DNA of 64,000 nucleotides from JBHENC01 sp046262295 (GCA_046262295.1 JBHENC010000015.1:1-64000); one strand, 5' to 3'. Shown: positions 25,573 to 33,770, numbered from the stretch's first letter. The notes: generated by a model not told the origin, from the letters alone. Translations and numbers: made by a program.

Positions 25573-25660
25573 GCCTAACAACGGCATCCAGCGGATGCGC
25601 AAATAAGCTTGAATCTCAAATTCAATCGTCCGTGCGCGCCGCTGATGCCGGGCGTTAGAT
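25573..25660 (+). repeat. attC site of cassette 2
   Basis: GCCTAACAACGGCATCCAGC and the right-hand GCTGATGCCGGGCGTTAGAT pair over more than 20 positions: CTAAC with GTTAG, GGCAT with ATGCC, CAGCGG with CCGCTG, and then GCGC, with unpaired bases on the left arm. Length 88 bases. The right tip is the same GCCGGGCGTTA as in the first attC, showing the two come from related cassette pools. Confidence 0.9.
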
Positions 25661-25755
25661 TCCTTATCCTTGTAAGAAGCCTGGAATTTGACGTTGCCGC
25701 TTTATAAATCATAAAGATAATGTCCCGGTAGAATGTTTCCCGGAAGGTTTTGAAG

Positions 25756-25916
25756 AGTTAGCTCCGTTAGGAGCGGGATGTTTATAGAATCAAAGCACAC
25801 CGTTGGCGAAAGCTCCGTAGGAGCGGTATGTGCGGGAAATGTCGCTCCTAACGGAGCTAAGAAGAACTGACCGCGTCGTTAACTATAAACATTCCGTCCC
25901 TACGGGACTTCTTCTA
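25756..25916. repeat. four REP-like palindromes in two opposed pairs
   Basis: Cores are GCTCCGTTAGGAGC (25761), GCTCCGTAGGAGC (25812), GCTCCTAACGGAGC (25844) and GTCCCTACGGGAC (25896). The first two read forwards and the last two are inverted. The first and fourth share the flank ATGTTTATAG (seen as CTATAAACAT in the fourth), so they are copies of one unit in opposite directions. This fits REP/BIME-type repeats spread by RAYT transposases. The surrounding gap (25661-26032) contains no gene. Confidence 0.7.
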
Positions 25917-26032
25917 TCAGCTTCCCAACACGGCCTCCTTACGTTCAAGTTAAATATCCTTCATTCGTCACATCTCGATTCCGGCGCTCATTATCCGGCA
26001 AACTTTTCAACCTTTCCGCTCTCCGCCGCGTC

Positions 26033-26095
26033 TAAAAGTCATAGGTGAAGGCTAAACGGCTCGTTTGACTGGCCTTCGCTTCTCGCAGACTTTTA
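26033..26095 (+). promoter_or_regulatory. structured leader before the DUF1800 gene
   Basis: An outer stem TAAAAGTC (26033) / GACTTTTA (26088) encloses an inner stem GAAGGC..AAACG / CGTTT..GCCTTC with a GCT loop. The nested fold ends about 28 bases before the start codon. It could be an attenuator, a protein-binding leader or the end of an upstream repeat; it matches no riboswitch class that I know. Confidence 0.4.
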
Positions 26096-26123
26096 ATAAA
26101 CATCTATTGAAACGGTGGCTAAC

Positions 26124-28250
26124 ATGAACACTTCCAACAAACGTGCCCGTCAATCGCTAAATGAAAGAGTTCGACGCGCGACGGCGTTGCTGGCGCTGCT
26201 GGCTTTAGCTTTCAATATGTTCGGCGGGGCGCTCGCGGCTTACGCGCAGAATGTGCGTGGTACGTCGCGTTTGAGCGATGACCGGCGCGTGCTGCACGTG
26301 CTCAATCGTCTGGGATTCGGGGCGCGTCCCGGCGATGTGGAGCGTGTGCGGGCAATGGGCGTTGACCGTTATATAGAGCAGCAGCTTCACCCGGAACAGA
26401 TTGCGGACGCGGCGGCGGAAGCGAAGCTGGGTAATCTGCCGACGCTGAAGATGACGATTGCGGAACTGTATGCGAAGTATCCGCAGCCGGGGCAGCTTCT
26501 GCGCAGGCTGCAACGGCAGGGCGAACTGCCCGCAGACCTCGCTGCGTTGCGCCCGAAGAACGGTAATGCTAAAGGGAACGCGATGCCTGTCGCCGGTGCA
26601 AACGCCGCCAGCCCTGACAACGCGAAAGAGATGAGCGCGCCGAATAATACGGCGATGCCGTCGAACATTGATGCGGCGCAGAATTTCGACAAGAAGGAAT
26701 ACCGCGAGGCATTGCGCGATTACTACGCCAAGAATAATTTGCAGAACCCGCAACGCATCGTCGGGGAATTGCAGGCCGCGCGAATCCTGCGCGCCGTTTA
26801 CAGCGAACGGCAATTACAGGAATCGCTCGTTGATTTCTGGACGAACCACTTCAATGTCTTCGCGGGCAAAGGACTCGACCGCTGGTTTCTGACCTCGTAT
26901 GACCGCGACACGATTCGCCCACACGCTCTCGGCAAGTTTCAAGACTTGCTGCTCGCCACCGCGCAAAGCCCCGCGATGCTTTTCTATCTAGACAATTTTC
27001 AAAGCGTCAGCCCCAACGCCCCGCAAGGCGGATTAGGACGTGGCGCTTTGATGAACAATCAACGCGCGCCCGATCAGACGCGCGGCGGACTCTTCGTCGG
27101 CGACGGGCGATTAAGACGCCGCGCGATGCCGCAAAATGCCGCGCCGCAAACAACGATGCCCGACGGCAGCATGATGCCGCAACAGCCACAGCAACCGGCG
27201 CGCCCGCCGCAACCGCAGCGCGCCAAGCGCGGCATTAATGAAAACTACGCGCGCGAGTTGATGGAACTGCACACGCTCGGCGTTGACGGCGGCTACACGC
27301 AAAAAGATGTACAGGAAGTCGCGCGCTGCTTCACCGGATGGACGCTTTACAATCCGCGCGCCTTCTTCGGCGATAGCGACAACACAGGCAAGTTCTACTT
27401 TAATCCACGCCTGCATGACGACGGCGAAAAGATGGTGCTCGGCCACAGGATTCCGGCGGGCGGCGGCATCAAAGACGGCATGATGGTGCTGGACATTCTT
27501 GCGCATCATTCTTCGACCGCGAAATTTATTGCGACGAAGCTCTGCCGCAACTTCGTGGCAGACAATCCTACGCCCGCTTTAGTCGCGCGCGTCGCCGCCG
27601 CCTTCACAAAGAGCGACGGCGACATACGCGAAACACTGCGCGCCGTCTTCACGTCCCTGGAATTCAATGCGCCGGAAGTGTACCGCGCGAAGATCAAGAC
27701 GCCGTTCGAGGTAGCCGTCAGCGCGATTCGTGCGCTTGGAGCAGACACGGATGCGCGCCCTGCTCTGCATCAATGGATTGCGAAGATGGGACAGCCGCTT
27801 TACGGTTATCAAACGCCGAACGGCTACCCGGATGTCGCCGAAGCGTGGGTCAACACAGGCTCTTTGCTGGAGCGTTTGAATTTCGCGCTCGCGCTCGCCG
27901 GTAATCGCATTCCCGGCACGCGCGTCAATCTTGCGCGCATCGCGGGCGAAGGCGCGTTGAGCGGCGGCACGTTGGACAGCACCCGCGTTGTGGATCAATT
28001 CGTGAAACTGATTTTGCAGGGCGATGTTTCGCCGCGAACCAGAACGACGCTGATGAAGCAGTTGAGTGAACAATCCGCCGCGCCCGTCGTCGCAAAGCAA
28101 ACGGATGAACCGTCGCAGACCGTTGCGACAGAAATTAACATTCGCGCCGCACGCCGCGAACAGGAAACACGCGGCGCAACCGTCGGCAATCCCGAAGTCG
28201 CCAAGATCGCCGCGCTGATTCTCGGCTCACCGGAATTTCAAAGGCAATAA
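26124..28250 (+). CDS. DUF1800 family exported protein
   Basis: A protein of about 708 residues of the DUF1800 family. A signal peptide (about 1-40, ending GALAAYAQN) precedes the family pattern: LSDDRRVLHVLNRLGFGARP, ERQLQESLVDFWTNHFNVF, a Pro/Gln-rich insert of about 70 residues, NENYARELMELHTLGVDGGY, VQEVARCFTGWTLYNP and FIATKLCRNFVADNP. The function is unknown; the gene is nearly always next to a DUF1501 gene, as here (61 bases apart). The frame opens at a GTG at 26115; the ATG at 26124 is preferred. Confidence 0.88.
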   Translation: MNTSNKRARQSLNERVRRATALLALLALAFNMFGGALAAYAQNVRGTSRLSDDRRVLHVLNRLGFGARPGDVERVRAMGVDRYIEQQLHPEQIADAAAEAKLGNLPTLKMTIAELYAKYPQPGQLLRRLQRQGELPADLAALRPKNGNAKGNAMPVAGANAASPDNAKEMSAPNNTAMPSNIDAAQNFDKKEYREALRDYYAKNNLQNPQRIVGELQAARILRAVYSERQLQESLVDFWTNHFNVFAGKGLDRWFLTSYDRDTIRPHALGKFQDLLLATAQSPAMLFYLDNFQSVSPNAPQGGLGRGALMNNQRAPDQTRGGLFVGDGRLRRRAMPQNAAPQTTMPDGSMMPQQPQQPARPPQPQRAKRGINENYARELMELHTLGVDGGYTQKDVQEVARCFTGWTLYNPRAFFGDSDNTGKFYFNPRLHDDGEKMVLGHRIPAGGGIKDGMMVLDILAHHSSTAKFIATKLCRNFVADNPTPALVARVAAAFTKSDGDIRETLRAVFTSLEFNAPEVYRAKIKTPFEVAVSAIRALGADTDARPALHQWIAKMGQPLYGYQTPNGYPDVAEAWVNTGSLLERLNFALALAGNRIPGTRVNLARIAGEGALSGGTLDSTRVVDQFVKLILQGDVSPRTRTTLMKQLSEQSAAPVVAKQTDEPSQTVATEINIRAARREQETRGATVGNPEVAKIAALILGSPEFQRQ

Positions 28251-28311
28251 CGAAACGCAAACTTGCGTATGACCAAGCCGCTTCTTTATCGAAGCGAGAG
28301 GCACTTAAACG

Positions 28312-29586
28312 ATGAGCATTAATCGTAGATTCTTTCTGAAATCCGGTGGCATCGCGCTCGCCAGCATCGGCGTGATGAACAGCGCGCCCTCTTTTTTGCA
28401 GCGCACCGTGCTGGCGCAAAACGCTAACCGCATCGCGGGCAGCCGCCGCAAAACTTTAATTGCGATCTTTCAGCGCGGCGCGATGGACGGCCTTAACGTG
28501 GTCGTGCCGCACGGCGAAAGAAACTATTACGGATCGCGCCCGACCATTGCGATTGCGAAGCCGCAAGCGGGCAATGAAGAGGCTGCGATTGATCTTGACG
28601 GTTTCTTCGGTCTGCATCCCGCGCTCGCGGGCTTTAAGCCTTTGTGGGACGCGAAGCGGCTGGCGATTGTCCACGCGGCGGGTTCGCCCGATACGACGCG
28701 CTCGCACTTCGACGCGCAGGACTACATGGAATCCGCCACGCCCGGCCTTAAAGCGACGGAAGACGGCTGGCTCAATCGCTACTTGCAGACGAAGATTGAT
28801 CCCCACGCTTCGCCGTTTCGCGCCATCGCGTTGGCGCAGAATTTGCCGCGTTCTTTGCAGGGCAAAGCAAGCGCGCTCGCCGTCTCCGATCTGGCGGACT
28901 TTACGATTCGCGCGGGCGCGTCTTCGGCAATCGTGCAGGGCGGCTTCGAGTCTATGTACGATCAAAGCGTCAAAGACGTATTGCAGGGCACGGGGCATGA
29001 GACGTTCGAGGCGGTCAATTATCTGAAGCGCGTTAATCCGTCGCAGTACAGGCCGGAGCGCGGCGCACAATATCCGCGCGGGCGTTTCGGCGAGTCCTTG
29101 TTGCAGATTGCGCAGCTCATCAAGGCGGGCGTCGGCCTCGAAGTCGCCTTCACGGACACCGGCGGCTGGGACACGCATCTCAATCAAGGCGGCGCGCGAG
29201 GTTCGCTTGCCAATCGCCTTCAGGAATTGAGCGCAGGCATCACGGCGCTCGTCACGGATTTAGGCGAGCGGATGGACGATGTGTTGATTTTAACGATGTC
29301 GGAGTTTGGCCGCACGGTGAAGGAGAACGGCACGCGCGGCACGGATCACGGCCATGCCAACGCGATGTTCGTCATCGGTAACCACGTGCGCGGCGGCAAA
29401 GTTCACGGCCAGTGGCCGGGACTCAAAAACGATCAACTCTACGAAGGCCGCGATCTCGCCTTAACCACAGACTTCCGCGACGTGTTCAGCGAAGTCGTCC
29501 AGCGGCAACTCGGCAATGCAAATTTGAAAGAGATTTTTCCCGGCTATCCGATAAGCCCCGCCAAATTTCGCGGCGTGCTCGGTTAA
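28312..29586 (+). CDS. DUF1501 family Tat-exported protein
   Basis: A 424-residue protein of the DUF1501 family, related to the alkaline-phosphatase/sulfatase fold. The N-terminus INRRFFLKSGGIALASIGVM is a twin-arginine signal, so it is exported folded, probably with a metal. Later landmarks are ALIAIFQRGAMDGLNVVVP-like opening (TLIAIFQRGAMDGLNVVVPH), FTDTGGWDTHLNQGG, ILTMSEFGRTVKENGTRGTD and DHGHANAMFVIGNHVRGG. It forms an operon with the DUF1800 gene and is followed by a strong terminator. Its substrate is not known. Confidence 0.88.
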   Translation: MSINRRFFLKSGGIALASIGVMNSAPSFLQRTVLAQNANRIAGSRRKTLIAIFQRGAMDGLNVVVPHGERNYYGSRPTIAIAKPQAGNEEAAIDLDGFFGLHPALAGFKPLWDAKRLAIVHAAGSPDTTRSHFDAQDYMESATPGLKATEDGWLNRYLQTKIDPHASPFRAIALAQNLPRSLQGKASALAVSDLADFTIRAGASSAIVQGGFESMYDQSVKDVLQGTGHETFEAVNYLKRVNPSQYRPERGAQYPRGRFGESLLQIAQLIKAGVGLEVAFTDTGGWDTHLNQGGARGSLANRLQELSAGITALVTDLGERMDDVLILTMSEFGRTVKENGTRGTDHGHANAMFVIGNHVRGGKVHGQWPGLKNDQLYEGRDLALTTDFRDVFSEVVQRQLGNANLKEIFPGYPISPAKFRGVLG

Positions 29587-29606
29587 GAATTATTGTTAGC
29601 GTAAAG

Positions 29607-29646
29607 AAACAGGCGATGCTCACGGATTCGAGAGCATCGCCTGTTT
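29607..29646 (+). terminator. terminator of the DUF1800-DUF1501 operon
   Basis: AAACAGGCGATGCTC (29607-29621) pairs perfectly with GAGCATCGCCTGTTT (29632-29646) around a 10-base loop. It begins 21 bases after the stop codon. Confidence 0.85.
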
Positions 29647-29673
29647 GCCTTTCGGTTCGTGTAGAATCGCGCG

Positions 29674-29982
29674 ATGGTTTTGGAGATTGTCTATTCGATC
29701 AATGATGTTCCGATCCGCCTGACTGATGAACGGTGGGATAAGATCGTTGACAGCCATCCGTATATGACCGCTCGCTACGAGCAAATGCTTGATACGATGG
29801 AAGACCCGGAGTATATTTTTCAGGGACACGGCGGCACGCTGGTGGCCGTCAAGGTGCTTGGCAAAAAGAGCTTCCTTAATGTCATGTACCGGGAGATTGG
29901 CGACGCCGACGGATTTATCATCACGGCCTTTATCACTACGAAGCTCGATAAGAAGCGCGCGATATGGCGAAGAGACTCTTGA
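29674..29982 (+). CDS. small protein of a two-gene overlapping module (toxin-like?)
   Basis: A 102-residue cytoplasmic protein. The pattern is an N-terminal RLTDERWDKIVDSHPYM, then MEDPEYIFQGHGGTLVAVKV, then FLNVMYREIGDADGFIITAF and a basic end (KKRAIWRRDS). The layout, with an early His, an aromatic/Arg core and a strand ending in TAF, resembles small RelE/BECR-fold nucleases and phage-type PBECR domains; that is an impression, not a match. The next gene overlaps it by 19 bases and looks like DUF2283, so the pair may be one functional unit. Confidence 0.65.
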   Translation: MVLEIVYSINDVPIRLTDERWDKIVDSHPYMTARYEQMLDTMEDPEYIFQGHGGTLVAVKVLGKKSFLNVMYREIGDADGFIITAFITTKLDKKRAIWRRDS

Positions 29983-30218
29983 AAGAGACACCCGAAGAGG
30001 AATTGCTGCGGCTCGCAGGCGGGCGCGTGGTGTTGCCGCCGGGAGACCTGCTGCTAAAATATCAGTCCGACGTTGATATGCTGGCCGTCATACTCGACCC
30101 TGCGACGCCTTCGACTCATAGCGAAGACGATCAACGGCGCGGCCTCATCTTCAACTTTGCGGGCAAAAAACTCGTTTCTATCGAAGTGCTAGACCTCTAT
30201 GGCACTTTCGTTAGCTAG
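29964..30218 (+). CDS. DUF2283-like small protein
   Basis: An 84-residue protein. The core KYQSDVDMLAVIL, then RRGLIFNFAGKKLVSIEVLD, follows the DUF2283 pattern (a D-x-L strand, an acidic loop, then a strand ending in IE-L-D). The N-terminal 25 residues are a charged helix (KETPEEELLRLAGGRVVLPP). It overlaps the preceding gene by 19 bases in another frame, so the two are cotranscribed and coupled. DUF2283 proteins often sit beside small nuclease-like or unknown genes. Confidence 0.65.
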   Translation: MAKRLLKETPEEELLRLAGGRVVLPPGDLLLKYQSDVDMLAVILDPATPSTHSEDDQRRGLIFNFAGKKLVSIEVLDLYGTFVS

Positions 30219-30261
30219 AAAACCTTTAACAATAAAAGTCTTTTTTGTCGCCGGTTTGTCG

Positions 30262-30905
30262 TCACAGCTTTTGTCCGCCCAGATGACTGATGAATAAGAG
30301 CAGCGCGGCGGCGATGACGGAGACGATGACGGCGAGCGTGAAGGCTTCGTTGTCATGTCCGGCTTGGACGGCGTTGTAGATGGCGACGGAGGCCGTTTGC
30401 GTTCTGCCGGGAATGTTTCCGGCGATCATAATGGTGACGCCGAAATCACCTAAGGCGCGCGCGAAGGCGAGCGCCGTTGCCGCCAGCACGCCCTGCCGCG
30501 ATAAAGGAAACGTGACGCGGAAAAATGTTCTTCGTTCATTGAGGCCGAGCGTGCGTGCGGCGGCTTCGAGTTCGCCGTCAACGCTCTCGAAGGCGGCGCG
30601 CAAACTTTTCGTCACAAGCGGCAGCGCATGAAGCGTCGCGGCGATAATCGCGGCGGTCACCGTGAAGGCCAGGCGTATGCCGAATTGTCGTAGAGAAACG
30701 CGCCGAAGAAAGAGCGCGTGCCGAGCGGCACGAGCAGGTAATAGCCCAAGACCGTCGGCGGCAACACAAGCGGCAGCGTGATGATCGCGTCCAGCAGATT
30801 GCGTCCCGGAAAGCGGCGTCGCGCCAGCAACCACGCGAGGCTCGATCCGACGACGAGCGCGATGATCGCCGTCGCCACAATGAACGACAGCCATATCGGA
30901 AATTA
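30262..30905 (-). pseudogene. modB: molybdate ABC transporter permease, frameshifted
   Basis: The N-terminal half (frame of 30878-30657: MATAIIALVVGSSLAWLLA, ITLPLVLPPTVLGYYLLVPL) and the C-terminal half (FGIRLAFTVTAAIIAATLHA, then LEAAARTLGLNERRTFFRVT and ARALGDFGVTIMIAGNIPG) lie in different frames. The break is near 30675-30690, inside TACGACAATTCGG, where one base seems to be missing. Upstream of the first half an in-frame TAA removes the normal start (FPIWLSFIV follows directly). The EAA loop motif (LEAAARTLG) identifies a binding-protein-dependent permease and the overall pattern fits ModB. No modA or modC is adjacent. Either decay or assembly indels explain it. Confidence 0.8.
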
Positions 30906-30990
30906 ATCAATCTCGCCGCCGCTCATCGCAACGTGCGCAAACGATGAATGCCGTTAAGGAAAGAGACGTGCGTCAAGATGTTCCTTGAAT

Positions 30991-31188
30991 TCATTCGGTG
31001 TTGAAATTCTTTTCGTTCTTGATCTCTTCGTTGCCCGGCCTTTCGACTCCGGGAAGCGTGATGTCATCTTCCAATGCTTCGGCGGTGCGCGTCGCACGGG
31101 CGGCTTCGTTCTCGTTGCGAAACATCTGTTGCTGATCGTCATCGAAACTCGCCGCCGGTTCTTCGTCTCTTTCCTTATCTTTGTTCAT
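30991..31188 (-). CDS. small acidic hydrophilic protein
   Basis: A 65-residue protein, highly charged and without hydrophobic segments (MNKDKERDEEPAASFDDDQQ, then EALEDDITLPGVERPGNEEI). It is probably disordered. GGGGAG lies 6 bases before the ATG at 31188, which supports translation; an upstream start at 31206 has less support. Function unknown. It is followed by the broken modB gene on the same strand. Confidence 0.6.
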   Translation of the reverse strand: MNKDKERDEEPAASFDDDQQQMFRNENEAARATRTAEALEDDITLPGVERPGNEEIKNEKNFNTE

Positions 31189-31272
31189 CGTATCTCCCCT
31201 TACCAATTTTATTCGTTTGAACTAACGCATCTGCAATTGCCCCTCTATACATCTTTCCGCGTGCCGTAAATT

Positions 31273-31980
31273 TTAATCGGGCAGAAGCTCGCAGCAGTAA
31301 TGATCGTCGCGGAATGCGACTTTGCCGCGCCTGAACTTTAGCTCATGCTCGAAGATAATGCCGTCGTAGACGAAGGTGTGAAACTCTCCACGTTCGCCGC
31401 ACGGGTCAATGTTCGGGGGAAGTCTTTCGAGAAAATCCGCGTCGAACATTTTACCGGCAAACGATTCGTCCAGCATCTTTGCATTAACCGAGACGACGAC
31501 GGCCTTGAACCCGAGCTTAATAAAATCTGCGGCGAACTTCAAAGTATCACGTCCCCACACCGGATATATGCCGCGCATTCTGTGCCGCGCCAGAAACTGC
31601 TCACGGTACGCTCTGATGTCTTCGAGAAATAGATCGCCGTAGACGATTTGTTCGATGCCTTCTTCGTCGCGGAACGGCGCGAGTGCTTTTATCATCGTGC
31701 TCTCGTATTCGGCGTTTGTCGCCTTCGGAGCGATGAAGACTTTACGCAGCGGAAGATTGATGCTTGCGGCCTGCGCTTCGATCAACTCGCGCCGCACATT
31801 GTGAATGCCGACGCGCCCGCCATCATCGGCGTCGCGCGTGAATGTCGTCAGCAAGGCAATGACGCGCGCCTGCTCCGCGCGCTGAATTTCGTAGAGCGCC
31901 ATCGCGCTATCTTTTCCACCGCTCCATGAAACTAAAACCGTCTCCACCCGCGCCCGTCCTTTGTTTAATTGAACACGCAT
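31273..31980 (-). CDS. Dph6-like ATP pyrophosphatase (DUF71)
   Basis: A 235-residue PP-loop enzyme. The SGGKDS motif is in VLVSWSGGKDSAMALYEI near the N-terminus, followed by VGIHNVRRELIEAQAASINL and the family-specific end, with VVSVNAKMLDESFAGKMFD, NIDPCGERGEFHTFVYDG and FRRGKVAFRDDHYCCELLPD. In eukaryotes and archaea this family amidates diphthine; bacterial members have no settled substrate. The frame extends to 32196, but the start is set at MRVQLNKG because the further part overlaps birA on the other strand and lacks homology. Confidence 0.85.
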   Translation of the reverse strand: MRVQLNKGRARVETVLVSWSGGKDSAMALYEIQRAEQARVIALLTTFTRDADDGGRVGIHNVRRELIEAQAASINLPLRKVFIAPKATNAEYESTMIKALAPFRDEEGIEQIVYGDLFLEDIRAYREQFLARHRMRGIYPVWGRDTLKFAADFIKLGFKAVVVSVNAKMLDESFAGKMFDADFLERLPPNIDPCGERGEFHTFVYDGIIFEHELKFRRGKVAFRDDHYCCELLPD

Positions 31981-32109
31981 TATTCCCCAGCTTCGCCGGA
32001 AAACGAAGCGTGAAACAGGTTTCGCCGTTGCCGCCCTTTTGACGCGCGCGTTGAGCCGCCCTAGAATGTTCCGGTTGTCAACAAAAAAAGGATTCCGCGT
32101 CGTTAGCGA

Positions 32110-32871
32110 ATGAGCCGCCAAGAGCTTCGCCCCATCATTCAGCGTTTCGATTCGCTGCCTTCGACAAACACGGAAGCGGCGCGGCAGGCGGCGCACGGTG
32201 TGCCCGAAGGTTTATGCGTCGTCGCGCGCGAGCAGACGGCGGGACGCGGCAGACGGCAGCGCGCGTGGATTTCGCCCGCCGGAACGGGACTCTATTTCAG
32301 TATCGTGCTGCGCCCGCAACTTGAAACACGCGTGTGGCCGCTGCTCACGCTGATGGCGGCGCTCGCCGTCCACGATGCGTTGAAAGAAGCGTGCGCGCTC
32401 GTCACGGACATTAAGTGGCCGAACGATATTATGGTAGGCGAGCGCAAACTGTGCGGCATTCTCGCGGAGACGTTTGAAGGCGGCACAACGCGCGCCTGCA
32501 TCGTCGGCATCGGCATCAATCTGCGCGAGAAATCTTTTCCGCCGGATTTACATGAAGTTGCCGCTTCGGTCGAAGCCGTGACGGGACGTGCCCCCGATGA
32601 AGAAGGTGTGCTGCAATCTTTAGTGCGCCGCCTGATAGATCGCTACGCGCGGCTGCATACGCCAAACGGCGCGCGGGAGTTGATAGACGAATGGATGGCG
32701 CGTTCTTCGTATGCCGTGAACAAATCGGTGCGCGTGACGATTGCTTCTGAAACTTTTGAAGGCACGACGCGCGGGCTGGAAACGGACGGCGCGTTGCGTG
32801 TTGAAACACGCGACGGGGAAACGAAGATCGTGCGCGCCGGAGATGTCGCGGCGGTGCGGCGTATGACGTGA
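32110..32871 (+). CDS. birA: biotin-[acetyl-CoA-carboxylase] ligase
   Basis: A 253-residue enzyme that activates biotin to biotinyl-AMP and attaches it to the carrier lysine of biotin enzymes. The catalytic domain shows FDSLPSTNTEAARQAAHG, AREQTAGRGRRQRAWISPAG, then DIKWPNDIMVGERKLCGIL and IGIGINLREKSFPPDL. A C-terminal SH3-like domain follows (VRVTIASETFEGTTRGLETD). There is no N-terminal helix-turn-helix, so it is the monofunctional type that does not repress biotin genes. Confidence 0.95.
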   Translation: MSRQELRPIIQRFDSLPSTNTEAARQAAHGVPEGLCVVAREQTAGRGRRQRAWISPAGTGLYFSIVLRPQLETRVWPLLTLMAALAVHDALKEACALVTDIKWPNDIMVGERKLCGILAETFEGGTTRACIVGIGINLREKSFPPDLHEVAASVEAVTGRAPDEEGVLQSLVRRLIDRYARLHTPNGARELIDEWMARSSYAVNKSVRVTIASETFEGTTRGLETDGALRVETRDGETKIVRAGDVAAVRRMT

Positions 32872-32984
32872 ATGAAAGAAACGAAGGCGAGAGGGTGAAG
32901 ATTCGAAACGAAATTTGGATCGTAAGAGTCGCTGATAAAGATTCCGCTCCGAACTCTTTTCAATTCTTCATTGCAACTTAATTT

Positions 32985-33770
32985 ATGCTGCTGGTTATTG
33001 ACGCCGGTAATACGAACGTAAAACTTGGCCTGTATCAGGGCGAAGAGCTTATCCATCAATGGCGGATGGCGACCGAGCCTTCTTGCACGATTGAAGAATA
33101 CGGCGCGCGTTTGCGCAATCTTTTGTCGCTCGCCGGAATAAAAATCGAAGTGGTTGAAGCAATTGTCATCGCGTGCGTCGTGCTGCCGCTCAATCGGACT
33201 TTGCGGCGCGTGGCTGAAGATTATTTCAATGTGTCACCGATTTTCGTTGATTACAGAACCGACACGGGGCTTGAGATTCTCTACGATTCGCCGCCGGACG
33301 TCGGAGCCGACCGGATCGTTAACGCTTTTGCCGCGCGCGAGAAATACGGCGCACCGTGCCTCGTCGTTGACTTCGGCACGGCGACGAAGTTTGAAGCCGT
33401 CAACGAACGCGGGCAATATCAGGGCGGCGTGATTGCGCCGGGCTTGGAGATTTCCATCAACGCGCTGTTCGAGCGTGCGCCGCGCCTTCCGCGCACAGAG
33501 CTTAAACGCCCGCCGTCTGTCATCGGCACGTCAACCGCCGGTGCGCTGCAATCAGGTTTTTACTACGGTCATGCGAGTCTCGTTGACGGCATCATTAAAC
33601 GTATGCTTGATGAGTTGGGAGCAAAAGGGCGCGTGGTGGCGACGGGCGGGTTGGCGAGTTTGATCGCAGACGGTTCGGAGTTGATCGAAATCGTTGACGA
33701 TACTTTGACGCTCGAAGGTCTGCGTTTGATTTACGAGCGTATGATGCAAGCGAAAACAATCCTGCCGTAG
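32985..33770 (+). CDS. coaX: type III pantothenate kinase
   Basis: A 261-residue kinase for the first step of coenzyme A synthesis. ASKHA-fold motifs are LLVIDAGNTNVKLGLYQG (phosphate 1), PPDVGADRIVNAFAAREKYG, VVDFGTATKFEAVNERG (phosphate 2) and GTSTAGALQSGFYYGHASLV. Type III enzymes are not inhibited by CoA and need a monovalent cation. The gene follows birA by 113 bases in the same direction, a frequent pairing in bacteria. Confidence 0.96.
   Translation: MLLVIDAGNTNVKLGLYQGEELIHQWRMATEPSCTIEEYGARLRNLLSLAGIKIEVVEAIVIACVVLPLNRTLRRVAEDYFNVSPIFVDYRTDTGLEILYDSPPDVGADRIVNAFAAREKYGAPCLVVDFGTATKFEAVNERGQYQGGVIAPGLEISINALFERAPRLPRTELKRPPSVIGTSTAGALQSGFYYGHASLVDGIIKRMLDELGAKGRVVATGGLASLIADGSELIEIVDDTLTLEGLRLIYERMMQAKTILP

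Larger units (their letters stand above)
24478..25660 (+). mobile_element. two-cassette integron array without integrase (CALIN)
   Basis: Two gene cassettes lie head to tail, each a gene followed by an attC site. Boundaries are the G|TT triplets at 24478 (GTTAGAT), 25126 (GTTAAGC) and 25654 (GTTAGAT), giving cassettes of about 648 and 528 bases. Both attC sites have the R'' (CTAAC) and R' (GTTAG or GTTAA) cores and long imperfect arms with unpaired bases on one strand. No tyrosine recombinase IntI and no attI are seen in the window, so this is a cluster of attC sites lacking integrase. Both genes point the same way, as expected for cassettes. Confidence 0.87.
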
